Part shown: positions 10,264-20,043 of the stretch, in pieces
How positions within the stretch are numbered: position 1 is the stretch's first letter
Layout: each line of letters begins with the position of its first letter
Origin: Uliginosibacterium aquaticum
GTDB lineage: Bacteria; Pseudomonadota; Gammaproteobacteria; Burkholderiales; Rhodocyclaceae
Assembly: GCF_012972705.2 (NCBI RefSeq)
Contig: NZ_JABCSC020000001.1
Span: forward strand, 1,601,079-1,665,078
Length of the DNA stretch: 64,000 nucleotides
Direction: 5' to 3'
Translations under genes and position numbers: made by a program
The notes under the pieces: generated by a model
Seen by the model: the letters and a program-made list of their open reading frames with translations, nothing else
What the model was told of the DNA's origin: nothing
The model's database searches: none

Positions 10264-10742
10264 GTGCGGGCATAAGCGAAACCGGCAAGACCCGGCCGCG
10301 CCTGTGGGTGGATGCCGATGCCTGCCCGGTGGTGATCAAGGAAATCATCTTCCGCGCCGCCACCCGCAAACAGCTCGAAACCATTCTGGTCGCCAACCAG
10401 ATGTTGCGCACGCCGCCATCACTGCATATCCGTGCCGTGCAGGTGCCTTCAGGCTTTGATGTAGCCGACAACTACATCGCCGCCCAGGTGCTGCCGGGCG
10501 ATCTGGTGGTGACGGCGGATATCCCGCTGGCGGCGCAGGTGATCGAGCGCGGCGCGAGTGCCATCAACCCGCGTGGCGAGCTATACACCGCCGCCAATAT
10601 CCGCGAGAGCCTGTCGATGCGCGATTTTATGGAAAGCCTGCGCAGCAGTGGCGTGCAAACCGGCGGCCCCGCCGCCTTCAGCCAGGCAGACCGGCAGGCT
10701 TTTGCCAATCAGCTGGATCGTTTGCTGGCGAGGATTGTGTAG
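10260..10742 (+). CDS. yaiI: YaiI/YqxD family protein (DUF188)
   Basis: The 160-residue protein shows the DUF188 signature: [20 protein letters not shown] near the N-terminus (residues 15-34), VADNYIA, then [19 protein letters not shown] and an INPRGELYT motif. The fold is PIN-like with conserved aspartates, suggesting a nuclease-related activity, but no function is established for the family. The length is normal. The gene overlaps the LysR stop as ATGA. It is followed by two hairpins of a REP-like element, which may act as its terminator. Confidence 0.93.
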   Translation: MSAGISETGKTRPRLWVDADACPVVIKEIIFRAATRKQLETILVANQMLRTPPSLHIRAVQVPSGFDVADNYIAAQVLPGDLVVTADIPLAAQVIERGASAINPRGELYTAANIRESLSMRDFMESLRSSGVQTGGPAAFSQADRQAFANQLDRLLARIV

Positions 10743-10752
10743 ATGAAGTAGG

Positions 10753-10793
10753 TGCGGCTTTAGCCGCATGGTGGCCGACGGAAGTCGGCCCTA
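10753..10793. repeat. REP-like double hairpin between yaiI and recQ
   Basis: Two perfect stem-loops follow each other: TGCGGCT-TT-AGCCGCA (10753-10768) and GGCCGAC-GGAA-GTCGGCC (10773-10790), ending CTA. The second shares 16 of 17 bases (GAC[GA]GAAGTCGGCCCTA) with a site at 21019-21035 in another intergenic gap between convergent genes. This suggests a dispersed REP-like family. It may also terminate both yaiI and recQ transcripts. Confidence 0.6.
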
Positions 10794-10820
10794 CAAAATG
10801 GAAGCTGGTCACGCTCTGAT

Positions 10821-12644
10821 TCAGCCGTGCTTGCGCTGGTGGTTCTGAACCACTTCCAGAAACTGCATGCCGTAAGCATCAAGCTTGCGATCGCCCACGC
10901 CGGAGAGCTCGTACATGGCTTCCAGACTCATCGGGCGGTGCTCCAGCATCTGCTTGAGCGTGGCGTCGCCGAAGATCATGTAAGCGGGCACGTTCTGCTC
11001 TTCGGCGAGATCGCGTCGGCACTGTCTCAATGCGGCCCACAGGGTGCGTGCTTCGTCCGATTCGAACTCCATTTCGCGGCGCACGCTGGCAGCTGCCTTG
11101 GGCGCGGCGGCGCGCACGCGTTTGGCCATGAAGGTGGCTTCGCCACGTAATACCGGGCGGCAGGCGTCCAGCAGCATCAGGCCACCGAACTCGTTCACGC
11201 CGAGCAGGCCCTGGGCGACGAACTGGCGGAGCAGCGAGTTCCATTGCGCCTCGGGTAGTGCCTTGCCGATGCCGAAGGTGCTGAGCTTGTCGTGGCCGCG
11301 CTCGGTGATCTTGGCGACAGACTTGCCCATCAGGATGTCGATGATGTGCGCTGCGCCGTAGCGCTGGCCGCTGCGGTAGATGGTGGACAAGGCTTGCTGC
11401 GCGGGCAGGGATGCATCGAAAGTCTCGGGCGGCGTGATGCACATGTCGCAGTTGCCGCAGGGCGTGGATTCTTCGCCGAAGTAACGCAGCAACACTTCAC
11501 GGCGGCAGGCCGGGGCTTCCGAGTAGCCGAGCAGGGCTTCGAGTTTGCGGCGCTCAACACGCTTCACTTCGTCCGGCGCTTGTGACTGCTCGATCATCTC
11601 GCGCTGCAGCACCATGTCCTGCAGGCCATAGGCCATCCACGCGTTCGAGGGCAGGCCGTCGCGGCCCGCCCGGCCGGTTTCCTGATAGTAGGCTTCAAGC
11701 GACTTGGGCAAATCCAGATGCGCGACGAAGCGCACATCGGGCTTGTCGATGCCCATGCCGAAGGCCACGGTGGCCACCATGACGATGCCGTCGCCGCGCA
11801 CGAAGCGGGTCTGGTGATCGGCGCGCACGGCGGCGTCCAGCCCGGCGTGATAGGGCAGGGCCGAGATGCCTTCGGTGCGCAGCCAGGTGGCAGTTTCCTC
11901 CACCTTCTTGCGCGAGAGGCAATACACGATGCCGGCGTCGCCCTCGTGGTGGGTGCGGATGAATTTCAGTAGTTGCTTGCGTGGGTTGTCCTTCTCCACC
12001 ACGGTGTAGCGGATGTTGGGCCGGTCGAAGCTGGAGACGAAGACGCGCGCCTCTTCCAGCGCCAGGCGCTCGATGATCTCGGCGCGGGTGGCGGCGTCCG
12101 CCGTGGCGGTCAGCGCAATGCGCGGAATGTTCGGGAAGCGCTCGTGCAGGATGGTGAGCTGGCGATACTCGGGGCGGAAATCGTGGCCCCATTGCGAGAC
12201 GCAGTGCGCCTCGTCAATCGCAAACAAGGCGATGCGCGAGGATTCGATGAGGCCCTGGCAGCGCGGATTGAGCAGGCGCTCGGGGGCGACGTAGAGGAGA
12301 TCGAGTTCGCCGGCCAGCAGTCGGCGCTCGATGGCGCTGGCTTCGGCAGCTTCCAGCGTGGAGTTCAGGAAGGCGGCGCGCACGCCCAGCTGGCACAAGG
12401 CCTGAACCTGGTCCTGCATCAGCGCGATCAGCGGCGAGACGACGATGCCGCAGCCCTCACGGAGCAGCGAGGGAATCTGGTAACACAGCGACTTGCCGCC
12501 GCCGGTGGGCATCAGCACCAGCGCGTCGCCTCCGCCTTGCACATGGCCGACGATGGCCGCTTGCTCGCCGCGGAATGCAGGGTAGCCGAAGGTGTGGCGC
12601 AGGGTGTGGAGCGCGGGGTCTAGAATTTCGGGCGAGTTCATCAT
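10821..12644 (-). CDS. recQ: ATP-dependent DNA helicase RecQ
   Basis: The 607-residue protein is close in length to E. coli RecQ. It has the helicase core with Walker A ([13 protein letters not shown]), the DEAH box in [20 protein letters not shown], the RecQ zinc cysteines around [15 protein letters not shown] and a C-terminal HRDC domain ([21 protein letters not shown]). It unwinds DNA during recombination and replication-fork repair. I chose the ATG at 12644 because it overlaps the upstream methyltransferase stop as ATGA; a second ATG follows at 12641, and a more upstream start at 12665 would only add seven residues inside the neighbour. Confidence 0.96.
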   Translation of the reverse strand: MMNSPEILDPALHTLRHTFGYPAFRGEQAAIVGHVQGGGDALVLMPTGGGKSLCYQIPSLLREGCGIVVSPLIALMQDQVQALCQLGVRAAFLNSTLEAAEASAIERRLLAGELDLLYVAPERLLNPRCQGLIESSRIALFAIDEAHCVSQWGHDFRPEYRQLTILHERFPNIPRIALTATADAATRAEIIERLALEEARVFVSSFDRPNIRYTVVEKDNPRKQLLKFIRTHHEGDAGIVYCLSRKKVEETATWLRTEGISALPYHAGLDAAVRADHQTRFVRGDGIVMVATVAFGMGIDKPDVRFVAHLDLPKSLEAYYQETGRAGRDGLPSNAWMAYGLQDMVLQREMIEQSQAPDEVKRVERRKLEALLGYSEAPACRREVLLRYFGEESTPCGNCDMCITPPETFDASLPAQQALSTIYRSGQRYGAAHIIDILMGKSVAKITERGHDKLSTFGIGKALPEAQWNSLLRQFVAQGLLGVNEFGGLMLLDACRPVLRGEATFMAKRVRAAAPKAAASVRREMEFESDEARTLWAALRQCRRDLAEEQNVPAYMIFGDATLKQMLEHRPMSLEAMYELSGVGDRKLDAYGMQFLEVVQNHQRKHG

Positions 12645-13768
12645 GCGGCCTTGGCCAGACGCCACAGCGAAGTCACTTCCCGCGAGCGTGCCGCATGCAG
12701 CGGATCATTGGCATCCGTGGCTTTTGGGTGTTGCGGGCGGGTATCGAGACGATTGATCACGTGCAGGCCAGCAGCGTCGATCCAGCCGAGCAGCTCCTCG
12801 CGCGAGCGCAATTCGAGCAACTCGGCAATGTCCGAAATGATCAGCCAGGCCTCGCCGCCGGGCGCAAGATGCGCGGGCAGGTCGGCGAGGAAACCGCGCA
12901 GCATGCGGCTGTCGGGGTCGTACACGGCCGCTTCCACCGGCGAGGTCGGCGTTTCCGGCAGCCAGGGTGGGTTGCACACGATCAGTTTGGCCTGGCCGGG
13001 CGGAAATAGGTCGGCCTGCAGCAGCTCCACCTGATTCGTCAGCCCGAGGCGTTGCAGATTGTCCGCTGCGCAGGCCAGCGCGCGCGGGGCCATGTCGGTG
13101 GCAACGATCTGCGCGACACCCCGTTTGGCGAGCAGGGCGGCGATCACGCCGCTGCCGGTGCCGATGTCGAAGGCGGTGCTTTTGCCGGGCAGGGGCGCCT
13201 TGGCGATCAGATCCAGATACTCGCCGCGCAGGGGCGAGAACACGCCGTAGTGGGCGTGAATCGTGTCGCCCAGTGCCGCTACCTGCACGCCTTTCTTGCG
13301 CCACTCATGGGCACTGACCACCCCGAGCAATTCGCGCAGCGACACCACATAGCCGGTGTCGACCGGGCCGTAGGCCTCCAGGCAGGCTTGGGTCACATCC
13401 TGCGCACGGCGGGCCTGAATAGAGTGAGTTGCGTCGACTTCGATCAGCAGGCGCGCCAGAGTTTGTGCACGCGTAGCCTGCTGTTGGCGGTGCTGGCGAA
13501 AGGCCTGGAGGGCTGTGGCGGGCGCTTTGCCGGGGCGGCTTTGCTGTTTGTCCGCGCGGCGGCTCATGGCCTGCAGCAGATGGCGCGCGTTCTGCCAGTC
13601 GCCTCGCCACAACAGACTCACGCCGGCCTGCGCGAGGCGCCAGGCTTCGGCTGCGGGCAGGGTGTCGTCAATCAGGCGCAGTTCCGTGGGAAGCGGTGCG
13701 GCGGCTTCCGATTGCCAGCGAGAGGTGCGGGGCTGGCCAAGTTCGGACCAGTGCAGCAGGGGAGTCAA
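12641..13768 (-). CDS. Class I SAM-dependent methyltransferase (HemK/RsmC-like)
   Basis: The 375-residue protein carries the SAM-binding motif I ([16 protein letters not shown], around residues 196-211), an acidic motif II ([11 protein letters not shown]) and the N-P-P-W motif (VCNPPWLPE) typical of enzymes that methylate amino groups of glutamine or exocyclic nitrogens of bases. The first 150 residues are less conserved. The substrate is therefore probably protein glutamine, rRNA or DNA adenine/guanine, but I cannot decide. It is coupled to recQ by ATGA overlap and divergent from the sensor kinase at 13901. Confidence 0.87.
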   Translation of the reverse strand: MTPLLHWSELGQPRTSRWQSEAAAPLPTELRLIDDTLPAAEAWRLAQAGVSLLWRGDWQNARHLLQAMSRRADKQQSRPGKAPATALQAFRQHRQQQATRAQTLARLLIEVDATHSIQARRAQDVTQACLEAYGPVDTGYVVSLRELLGVVSAHEWRKKGVQVAALGDTIHAHYGVFSPLRGEYLDLIAKAPLPGKSTAFDIGTGSGVIAALLAKRGVAQIVATDMAPRALACAADNLQRLGLTNQVELLQADLFPPGQAKLIVCNPPWLPETPTSPVEAAVYDPDSRMLRGFLADLPAHLAPGGEAWLIISDIAELLELRSREELLGWIDAAGLHVINRLDTRPQHPKATDANDPLHAARSREVTSLWRLAKAA

Positions 13769-13900
13769 GCAGTGCCTTTCGAGTGAGGGCCGCTGCGGTG
13801 CGGTGGCAGCGGAGGGCGGATTTTAGCCTGTCCTCAAGCTGCCAGCCGGAACAACCGTTAATTGTGCTGCCGCTCGCTGTCATGTGTTCAGGGGAGAATC

Positions 13901-16198
13901 TTGCAACTGTCGTCCCAGCGTCGCAACCGCCTTCGCTTCCTTCTGGCTTTCGGGCTGGTGGTGGCGCTCGGCCTGCTTCTGGCGGCCTGGCAAGGGATGC
14001 GGGGGCAGGCCTTGCAGCACTGGCAGAGCCTGCTGCAGGCGCGCGTTGAGAATCACTCCGAGGGCTTACTGGGCAGTCTGGAGCGAGCCTGGCTGCAGCT
14101 CAAGCCGATTGAAGTGCTGTACGCAGGTTCGGAGCTGGTTACTCGCGCTGAGTTGGAAGAAGCTCTGCGGCGGATTACCGATAGCCCGGAAGCCGCCCTG
14201 CAAAACCCCTATGTGGCCCTCGTGCTGCCGCGAAGTGGCGGGGCGTGGCTGATTGAGGATGGCAACGCCTGGGCAGGGAGTTACATGCGAGTCGGACGTC
14301 GTTTCGATGCAGACTCCGCGATGGCGCGCAGCCTCACAGAGGTGCTGCGCAGCGGTCGGCCGCAGGTTGTGCTTGAAGCAGGCGTCGGCAACGACTGGCT
14401 GCTCTACTTTGCCTCCCGCATCGATGAGCGGGGAGGAGGGCGAGCCTTGCTGTACGAAATTCCGCTGGGCAATGTGCTGCGCCACCGCATTCTGGATGCC
14501 GAGGATGAAGGCTTGCGCATGCGTCTTCAGGTGCAACCGGCCGTGCAGCCAGATGGCTATCAGGACAAGGACTTTCCTGTCATCGCCACGCCGGGCGTGG
14601 GGCTCGCGCCTGCATTGAAGATCGAACAGCGTCTGCAGGCCTATCAGGCTGAGTGGATATTTGAATGGGATGCCCTGCCCCTTGCTCTGGGTGGGCCACA
14701 ATACGCGCTGGCCGACCTGACGTTGGGCGGGGGCGTTCTGAGTCTGATACTGCTGGGGCTTTTGCTGGTGATGTCTTTGCGCTGGGGTGAGCGCAATTCG
14801 CGCTTGGCGGCGGAACGGGCGCTGACCCTGTCCGAACTGTCGCGCAGCGAAGCCCGCTACCGCACGCTGCTGGCCCAGTTGCCATGTCTGGTGCTGCGTT
14901 GCGCGAATGATCCGCAATGGACCATGGAGTTCATGAGTGCGCGTTGCCTCTCGATCACCGGCTATCCACCCGAGGCCCTGATCGGCAATCGCGATCAGGC
15001 CTATGCAGACCTGATTGTTGCGGAAGATGTTGAGCGGGTGGCCAGCGAGGTGGCCCGGGCGCTGGATCTGCATCTGGACTACGAACTCAAATATCGTATC
15101 CGTCGGGCTGATGGCGTGGTGCGCTGGGTGCATGAGCGCGGTGCGGCGAGCTATGACGAAAATGGACAGGTGCAATGGATTGATGCACTGGTGTTTGATG
15201 TCACGGATGCCCAGCAGATCAGCGAGGAGCTGGCTCGCAGCGAGGAAGCCCTGCGTGCGCTGAATCTTGAGCTGGAGTTGCGGGTGCAGCGCCGCACGGG
15301 TGAGCTCGAGCAGTCCAATCGTGATCTGCAGCGGGCCATGGAGCAGTTGGTGCAGGCCGAGAAAATGGCTTCGCTGGGAAGTCTGGTGGCTGGCGTGGCG
15401 CACGAGCTGAATACACCGATCGGCAGTGCGCTGGTGGTGGCTTCGACCTTGAAGGAAAAGTCCGTGCTTCTTGATGGAGCCATCAATGCGGGCGAGTTGC
15501 GCAAATCCCAGCTGGCCGATTATGTGGAGACCGTGCGTGAAGCCTCGGCCATGCTGGAGGGCCTGCTGGTCAAGAGCGGAGAGCTGATCTCCAGCTTCAA
15601 GGAAGTGGCGATTGACCAGCAGAGCATGCGCCGGCGCAAGTTCCGCCTGGCTGAGGTAGCACGCGAAATACTGGCCACCCTGCACTCCCAGCTTCGGCAC
15701 AGCCCGGTGCGGGTGGAACTGAACGTACCGGAGGATATAAGCCTGGACAGCTATCCGGGGCCGCTCGGCCAGGTGCTCAGCAATCTGGTGGGTAATGCGG
15801 TCTTGCACGGCTTTACCGGCCGAAAAGAAGGCGGCGTGCGGGTAGAAGCGTGCCTGCTGGATGCCGATACAGTGGAGCTTAAGGTCAGTGACGATGGCTG
15901 CGGCATGACTGAGCATGTGCAGCATCATGCCTTCGATCCCTTCTTTACCACTCGGCTGGGGCAGGGCGGCAACGGGTTGGGCCTGTATATCTGCTACGGC
16001 ATCGTGAGCGGAGTACTGGGCGGCAGCATCACGCTCGAATCCCGGCCCGGAGCAGGGACGACTTTCATCATCCGCCTGCCTCGGGTAGGGCCACTGCGTA
16101 CCGAAGAGGCGCTTCAGGCCTTGCCGACGATATCCAGCGCCACGGCCTCGGCCAGCTCGATGCCATCTACCGCGGCAGACATGATGCCGCCGGCGTAA
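13901..16198 (+). CDS. Membrane-bound PAS sensor histidine kinase (orphan)
   Basis: The 765-residue kinase has a first membrane helix at about residues 9-31, a periplasmic part of roughly 250 residues, a second helix (GGGVLSLILLGLLLVMSLRW), a PAS domain (RYRTLLAQLPCLVLRCAN), a coiled coil, the phosphoacceptor helix with SLVAGVAHELNTPIGS, and an HATPase domain with the N box (NLVGNAVLHGF), DDGCGM and GLGLYICYGIV. I favour the TTG at 13901, preceded by GGGGAG at 13891-13896; the frame is open to another TTG at 13862. No response regulator gene is adjacent. The 3' end overlaps the convergent FAD dehydrogenase gene by 85 bp. Confidence 0.9.
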   Translation: MQLSSQRRNRLRFLLAFGLVVALGLLLAAWQGMRGQALQHWQSLLQARVENHSEGLLGSLERAWLQLKPIEVLYAGSELVTRAELEEALRRITDSPEAALQNPYVALVLPRSGGAWLIEDGNAWAGSYMRVGRRFDADSAMARSLTEVLRSGRPQVVLEAGVGNDWLLYFASRIDERGGGRALLYEIPLGNVLRHRILDAEDEGLRMRLQVQPAVQPDGYQDKDFPVIATPGVGLAPALKIEQRLQAYQAEWIFEWDALPLALGGPQYALADLTLGGGVLSLILLGLLLVMSLRWGERNSRLAAERALTLSELSRSEARYRTLLAQLPCLVLRCANDPQWTMEFMSARCLSITGYPPEALIGNRDQAYADLIVAEDVERVASEVARALDLHLDYELKYRIRRADGVVRWVHERGAASYDENGQVQWIDALVFDVTDAQQISEELARSEEALRALNLELELRVQRRTGELEQSNRDLQRAMEQLVQAEKMASLGSLVAGVAHELNTPIGSALVVASTLKEKSVLLDGAINAGELRKSQLADYVETVREASAMLEGLLVKSGELISSFKEVAIDQQSMRRRKFRLAEVAREILATLHSQLRHSPVRVELNVPEDISLDSYPGPLGQVLSNLVGNAVLHGFTGRKEGGVRVEACLLDADTVELKVSDDGCGMTEHVQHHAFDPFFTTRLGQGGNGLGLYICYGIVSGVLGGSITLESRPGAGTTFIIRLPRVGPLRTEEALQALPTISSATASASSMPSTAADMMPPA

Positions 16199-17724
16199 CC
16201 GGCGCCTTCGCCGCCCGGATAGAGGCCGCGGGTGTTGATGCTCTGGTAGTCCGGCCCGCGCTTGATGCGGATCGGCGAGGAGGTGCGCGTTTCCACCCCG
16301 GTAAGCACCGCGTCGGGCAAATCGTAGCCACGGATCTGGCGAGCCATGGCCGGGATCGCTTCGCGCATGGCTTCGATGACGTAATCCGGCAGGGCGGTGG
16401 AAAGATCGGTCGGCGTGACGCCCGGCTTGTAAGAAGGCTCCACACTGCCGAGTTGCGTAGACGGGCGGCGAGCCAGGAAATCGCCGACCCGCTGCGCGGG
16501 TGCGAAGTAATTGCGTCCGCCCAGCTCAAAGGCGCGCGATTCCCAGTGGCGCTGGAAGTCCATGCCGGCGAGCGGGTTCTCAGGGGTGGCGCCAAAGTCT
16601 TCCGGATTCACGTTCACTACGAGGCCGGCATTGGCATTGCGCTCGTTGCGAGAGTACTGGCTCATGCCGTTGGTAACCACACGCCCTTCTTCCGAGGTGG
16701 CGGCCACCACGGTGCCGCCCGGACACATGCAGAAGGAATATACGGCGCGGCCGTTCTTTGCGTGATGCACCAGTTTGTAATCGGCTGCGCCAAGCAGTTC
16801 GTGGCCGGCGAAGCTGCCGTAACGGCAGGCGTCGATCAGGCTTTGCGGATGCTCGATGCGGAAACCGATGGCGAAGGGCTTGGCTTCGACATAGATGCCG
16901 CGCTGATGCACCATCTGGAAGGTGTCGCGGGCGCTGTGGCCCACTGCCAGCACCACATGGCGCGAGGGGATGAACTCGCCGTTTACGGTCACACCTGTGA
17001 CCTGTCCATTGTCGACGGCGATGTCTTCAACCTTGCTCTCGAAACGGATCTCACCGCCCAGCGCGATGATTTCGGCGCGCATCTTCTCGACCATGCCGAC
17101 GAGGCGGAAGGTGCCGATGTGCGGGCGGTTGATCCACTGGATTTCTTCGGGCGCGCCGGCCTTCACGAATTCGTCCAGCACCTTGCGGGTCAGGAAACGC
17201 GGGTCCTTGATCTGGCTGTAGAGCTTGCCGTCGGAGAAAGTACCGGCGCCGCCTTCGCCAAATTGCACATTGGATTCCGGATTGAGCTTCTGCTTGCGCC
17301 ACAGGCCCCAGGTGTCCTGGGTGCGCTCGCGCACCGCTTTGCCGCGCTCCAGCACGATGGGGCGAAAACCCATTTGTGCCAGCACCAGCGCGGCGAGGAT
17401 GCCGCAGGGGCCGAAGCCGATGATGACCGGGCGCTCCGTGAGGTTTTCCGGCGCACGGGCCACGAATCTGTAGGCCATGTCCGGCGTTGGTCCGATGTGG
17501 GATTTGCCGGCAAAACGTGCGAGGACAGCGGCGTCATCGCGCAGCTCGACGTCCACCGCATAGCTCAGCAGGATGGCGCTCTTCTTGCGCGCATCCGGGC
17601 TGCGTTTGTAGACCTTGAAGGAGAGCAGATCGCTGGCAGGGATGCCCAGGCGTTCAAGGATGGCGGCGGGCAGGGCGGCCTCAGTGTGATCGAGGGGCAG
17701 CCTGATTTCGTGCAGACGGAGCAT
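16114..17724 (-). CDS. FAD-dependent dehydrogenase of the COG2509 type
   Basis: The 536-residue flavoprotein begins with an N-terminal ferredoxin-like part (LRLHEIRLPLDH, SFKVYKRSPDARKKSAILLS). Then comes the dinucleotide-binding GFGPCG at residues 103-108, VLERGKAVRERTQDTW, and a FGEGGAGTFSDGKLYSQ stretch. This order is that of the COG2509 uncharacterised dehydrogenases, whose substrate is unknown. C-terminal glycine-rich GGEGAGYAGGIMSAAVDG closes the FAD site. It is cytoplasmic, with no signal peptide. It overlaps the kinase gene tail-to-tail and lies 48 bp downstream of the YccS-like gene on the same strand. Confidence 0.92.
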   Translation of the reverse strand: MLRLHEIRLPLDHTEAALPAAILERLGIPASDLLSFKVYKRSPDARKKSAILLSYAVDVELRDDAAVLARFAGKSHIGPTPDMAYRFVARAPENLTERPVIIGFGPCGILAALVLAQMGFRPIVLERGKAVRERTQDTWGLWRKQKLNPESNVQFGEGGAGTFSDGKLYSQIKDPRFLTRKVLDEFVKAGAPEEIQWINRPHIGTFRLVGMVEKMRAEIIALGGEIRFESKVEDIAVDNGQVTGVTVNGEFIPSRHVVLAVGHSARDTFQMVHQRGIYVEAKPFAIGFRIEHPQSLIDACRYGSFAGHELLGAADYKLVHHAKNGRAVYSFCMCPGGTVVAATSEEGRVVTNGMSQYSRNERNANAGLVVNVNPEDFGATPENPLAGMDFQRHWESRAFELGGRNYFAPAQRVGDFLARRPSTQLGSVEPSYKPGVTPTDLSTALPDYVIEAMREAIPAMARQIRGYDLPDAVLTGVETRTSSPIRIKRGPDYQSINTRGLYPGGEGAGYAGGIMSAAVDGIELAEAVALDIVGKA

Positions 17725-17772
17725 GGCAGGGGCCTGATGACTATTCAGGAGGGTAAAACGGAGACCGCCATT

Positions 17773-19950
17773 TTACCTGCTCGCGCCGCTCTCTCCCCAC
17801 ATGTTTGCCGACACGGCGGCCAGTTCCGGCAGCAGATGGCTGACCAGAGCCAGCTGGCGGATGATGCGCCGCTCCTGCGGCGGAGTGTCCGACGGGATTT
17901 CGTCCAGCGCCGTCAGGGAAGGGAGTGGCAGCGCTTCTGCCGTCACGACCTGGCGTTGCTCAAAGGCTGTCGCCAGCTTTGCCAGGCAATCGCAAGCCTG
18001 GCGACCGGCTTCTGCCACGAGTTGGCCGTGTTGCCATTGACTGATCTTCTCGCGGTGAGCCCCAAGCGCCGAGATGTAAGCGAGCAGGGTGTGGCTGGCG
18101 GTGAGGAAATGGAAAGCCTGCTCCGGGGTGAGACGGTGCTGGTCGGGCTCGCCGAGCATGGCTGAGAGGGTCAGCGAGAGTTCGGCATCGGCGTTGTGGG
18201 CATCGCGCCGGGCGATGCGGTAGCCGAGGTGATCGTCCTTGCCGTTGTTGTACTGGGCGAGGACTTCATTCAGATAAGTACTGGAGCGTGAGAGGGTCTT
18301 GCTCATCGCCAGATGAAGGCGCCGGCCTTGCCAGTCCGGCAGGATCAGGGCGACTGCGCCACCGGCCAGTAGCGCGCCGAGCACGGTGTCGAGCAGGCGC
18401 GGCCAGATCAGCGCATAGCTGCTGCCCAGCTGGTTGAAGCACAGCAGCACCAGTACCGTGATGCTGGCGGTGGCCAGCATGTAGCGGTCTGCACGCCAGA
18501 AGAAGAAGGCCACGCCGGAGGCGACGGCCAGCCCGAGCTGGGCTTCATCCTGCGGGAACAGATGCAGAAAGGCCCAGCCGCCGAGCAGGCCCAGCAGGGT
18601 GCCGCTCACACGCTGGCCGAGGCGCTTCCAGGTGTCGCTGTAAGTCGGCTGCAGCACGAAAACCGTGGTCAGCATCACCCAGTAACCCTGGGGCAGGTTC
18701 AAGAGATGCAGCAGGCCGTAACCGGCGGCCAGCGCCAGGCTCAGGCGCAAGCCATGGCGGAAACGGCCGGACTTCGGGGTGAACTGCATTCGGATGCGCT
18801 GTAGCGCTTCGCGCAGGCTGGCCGGATTGCTGTCGCGCAGGGTGGTGTCGTCCGTCTGCAGCAGAGCGTCGGGATTGCCTGCGTTGGAGAGCTGGCGGTC
18901 GATGGTGGTCAGATTGCGGGTGAGATCGGCCACCGGATCGGCGTTGCGGCGCCAGTCGGTCTCGGTGCTGGCTTGTACATGGCTCAGGGCGGCGCCGAGC
19001 TCATCGAGGGCTGGCAGGCTGTCGCGGCCGTAGTTGAAGTACTTGTCCAGCGCGATGGCGCGGGCCAGCTTGGCGCAGGCTTCGCCCTGCAGGCTCATCA
19101 GGTGGGCACAGCGGAAGAGGATGTCGCTGCGTGCAAATACCCGGGAAAGTTCGGTGTAGCTCTGGTGAGAGGAGCTGGCGCGCTCGTGGATGTCTTGCGC
19201 CAGGAAATACCACTTCAGAAATCGCGCACTGCGCGGACGCGGCTGGCCATCCTTCATCCAGCCCAATAGCACCTGACGGGCCCGGTTCATGCGCTGCACC
19301 AACAGGCTGTTGTGTTCGGCCAGCGCCAAGCGCAGGGCGTCCGGGTGACGGCCTGGAATTGGCTCCAGCAGTTTGGCTTTCAAGGCCAGGTAACTGGCCA
19401 GCCCCAGATAGACTGAGGCGAGGATCTGGCGGGCTGGGCGCGCCGCGAAAGCCAGTACCCATACCAGGGAAATCCCTTCATACCAGGCTGCACCGGCAAG
19501 CAGTTGCAGCGGCTCATGCCAGATCGGCGCCAGCTCCTGTCCGGGCCGGCTGGCGCTGAGCATGGCGTAAATGCCCAAAATCAGTGAAGCGCTGGCAACC
19601 CGCGCGTAGCGCTCGCTGATCGCGCCCAGCATCACGAAGCCGAAAGTAGAGAGCAGCAGCCCGCACACGAAGAACCAGGGCCAGGCAAACAGCAAGCGCA
19701 CCGAAAAAGCCGTGGCGGCGAAGCAGGAGAGGGTGACGAGTACCGCCAGCAGGCGGCCCAGCGGGCGATCTTCGGTCTCGGCCAGTGCCGCAGCAATCAC
19801 GCCTAGGATCGGGCCGATCAGCCATTCCGGCCGGTCAAGTGTCAGGCACAGCCAGACCACGCCGCCCAGGGCCAGCGCTACCTTCACACTGTCGCTGGTC
19901 TTGTCATGCGCCCAGAACTGGCGCCAGAGTTCGAAAAATGAGGTTTGCAT
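17773..19950 (-). CDS. YccS/YhfK-family integral membrane protein (FUSC type)
   Basis: The 725-residue protein has two blocks of about five to six hydrophobic helices (residues about 20-165 and 390-520), each followed by a large cytoplasmic segment, as in YccS and the related aromatic-acid exporter AaeB. Recognisable stretches are PEWLIGPILGVIAAALAETEDR and YWVMLTTVFVLQPTYSDTW, the FUSC signature. Substrate is unknown. I use the ATG at 19950 (MQTSFFELW); a TTG four codons upstream is possible. The gene is divergent from ylqF with a 93-bp gap. Confidence 0.9.
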   Translation of the reverse strand: MQTSFFELWRQFWAHDKTSDSVKVALALGGVVWLCLTLDRPEWLIGPILGVIAAALAETEDRPLGRLLAVLVTLSCFAATAFSVRLLFAWPWFFVCGLLLSTFGFVMLGAISERYARVASASLILGIYAMLSASRPGQELAPIWHEPLQLLAGAAWYEGISLVWVLAFAARPARQILASVYLGLASYLALKAKLLEPIPGRHPDALRLALAEHNSLLVQRMNRARQVLLGWMKDGQPRPRSARFLKWYFLAQDIHERASSSHQSYTELSRVFARSDILFRCAHLMSLQGEACAKLARAIALDKYFNYGRDSLPALDELGAALSHVQASTETDWRRNADPVADLTRNLTTIDRQLSNAGNPDALLQTDDTTLRDSNPASLREALQRIRMQFTPKSGRFRHGLRLSLALAAGYGLLHLLNLPQGYWVMLTTVFVLQPTYSDTWKRLGQRVSGTLLGLLGGWAFLHLFPQDEAQLGLAVASGVAFFFWRADRYMLATASITVLVLLCFNQLGSSYALIWPRLLDTVLGALLAGGAVALILPDWQGRRLHLAMSKTLSRSSTYLNEVLAQYNNGKDDHLGYRIARRDAHNADAELSLTLSAMLGEPDQHRLTPEQAFHFLTASHTLLAYISALGAHREKISQWQHGQLVAEAGRQACDCLAKLATAFEQRQVVTAEALPLPSLTALDEIPSDTPPQERRIIRQLALVSHLLPELAAVSANMWGESGASR

Positions 19951-20043
19951 GGAGGGCAGCAAAAGAGGTGGCTTCCTGTTTCTACGCGACAGCCTAAGGG
20001 CAGGCGTGGGACAATTCCACCCTTTGCATCAAATAAGCGGCAT

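Noticed and set aside
14066..15928. A 620-residue open frame opposite the sensor kinase
   Set aside because: It lies wholly antisense to clear kinase motifs and is rich in His, Gln and Arg, as expected for a shadow frame.
16453..18165. A 570-residue open frame opposite the FAD dehydrogenase and the end of the YccS-like gene
   Set aside because: It spans two real genes on the other strand and has no domain; a shadow frame.
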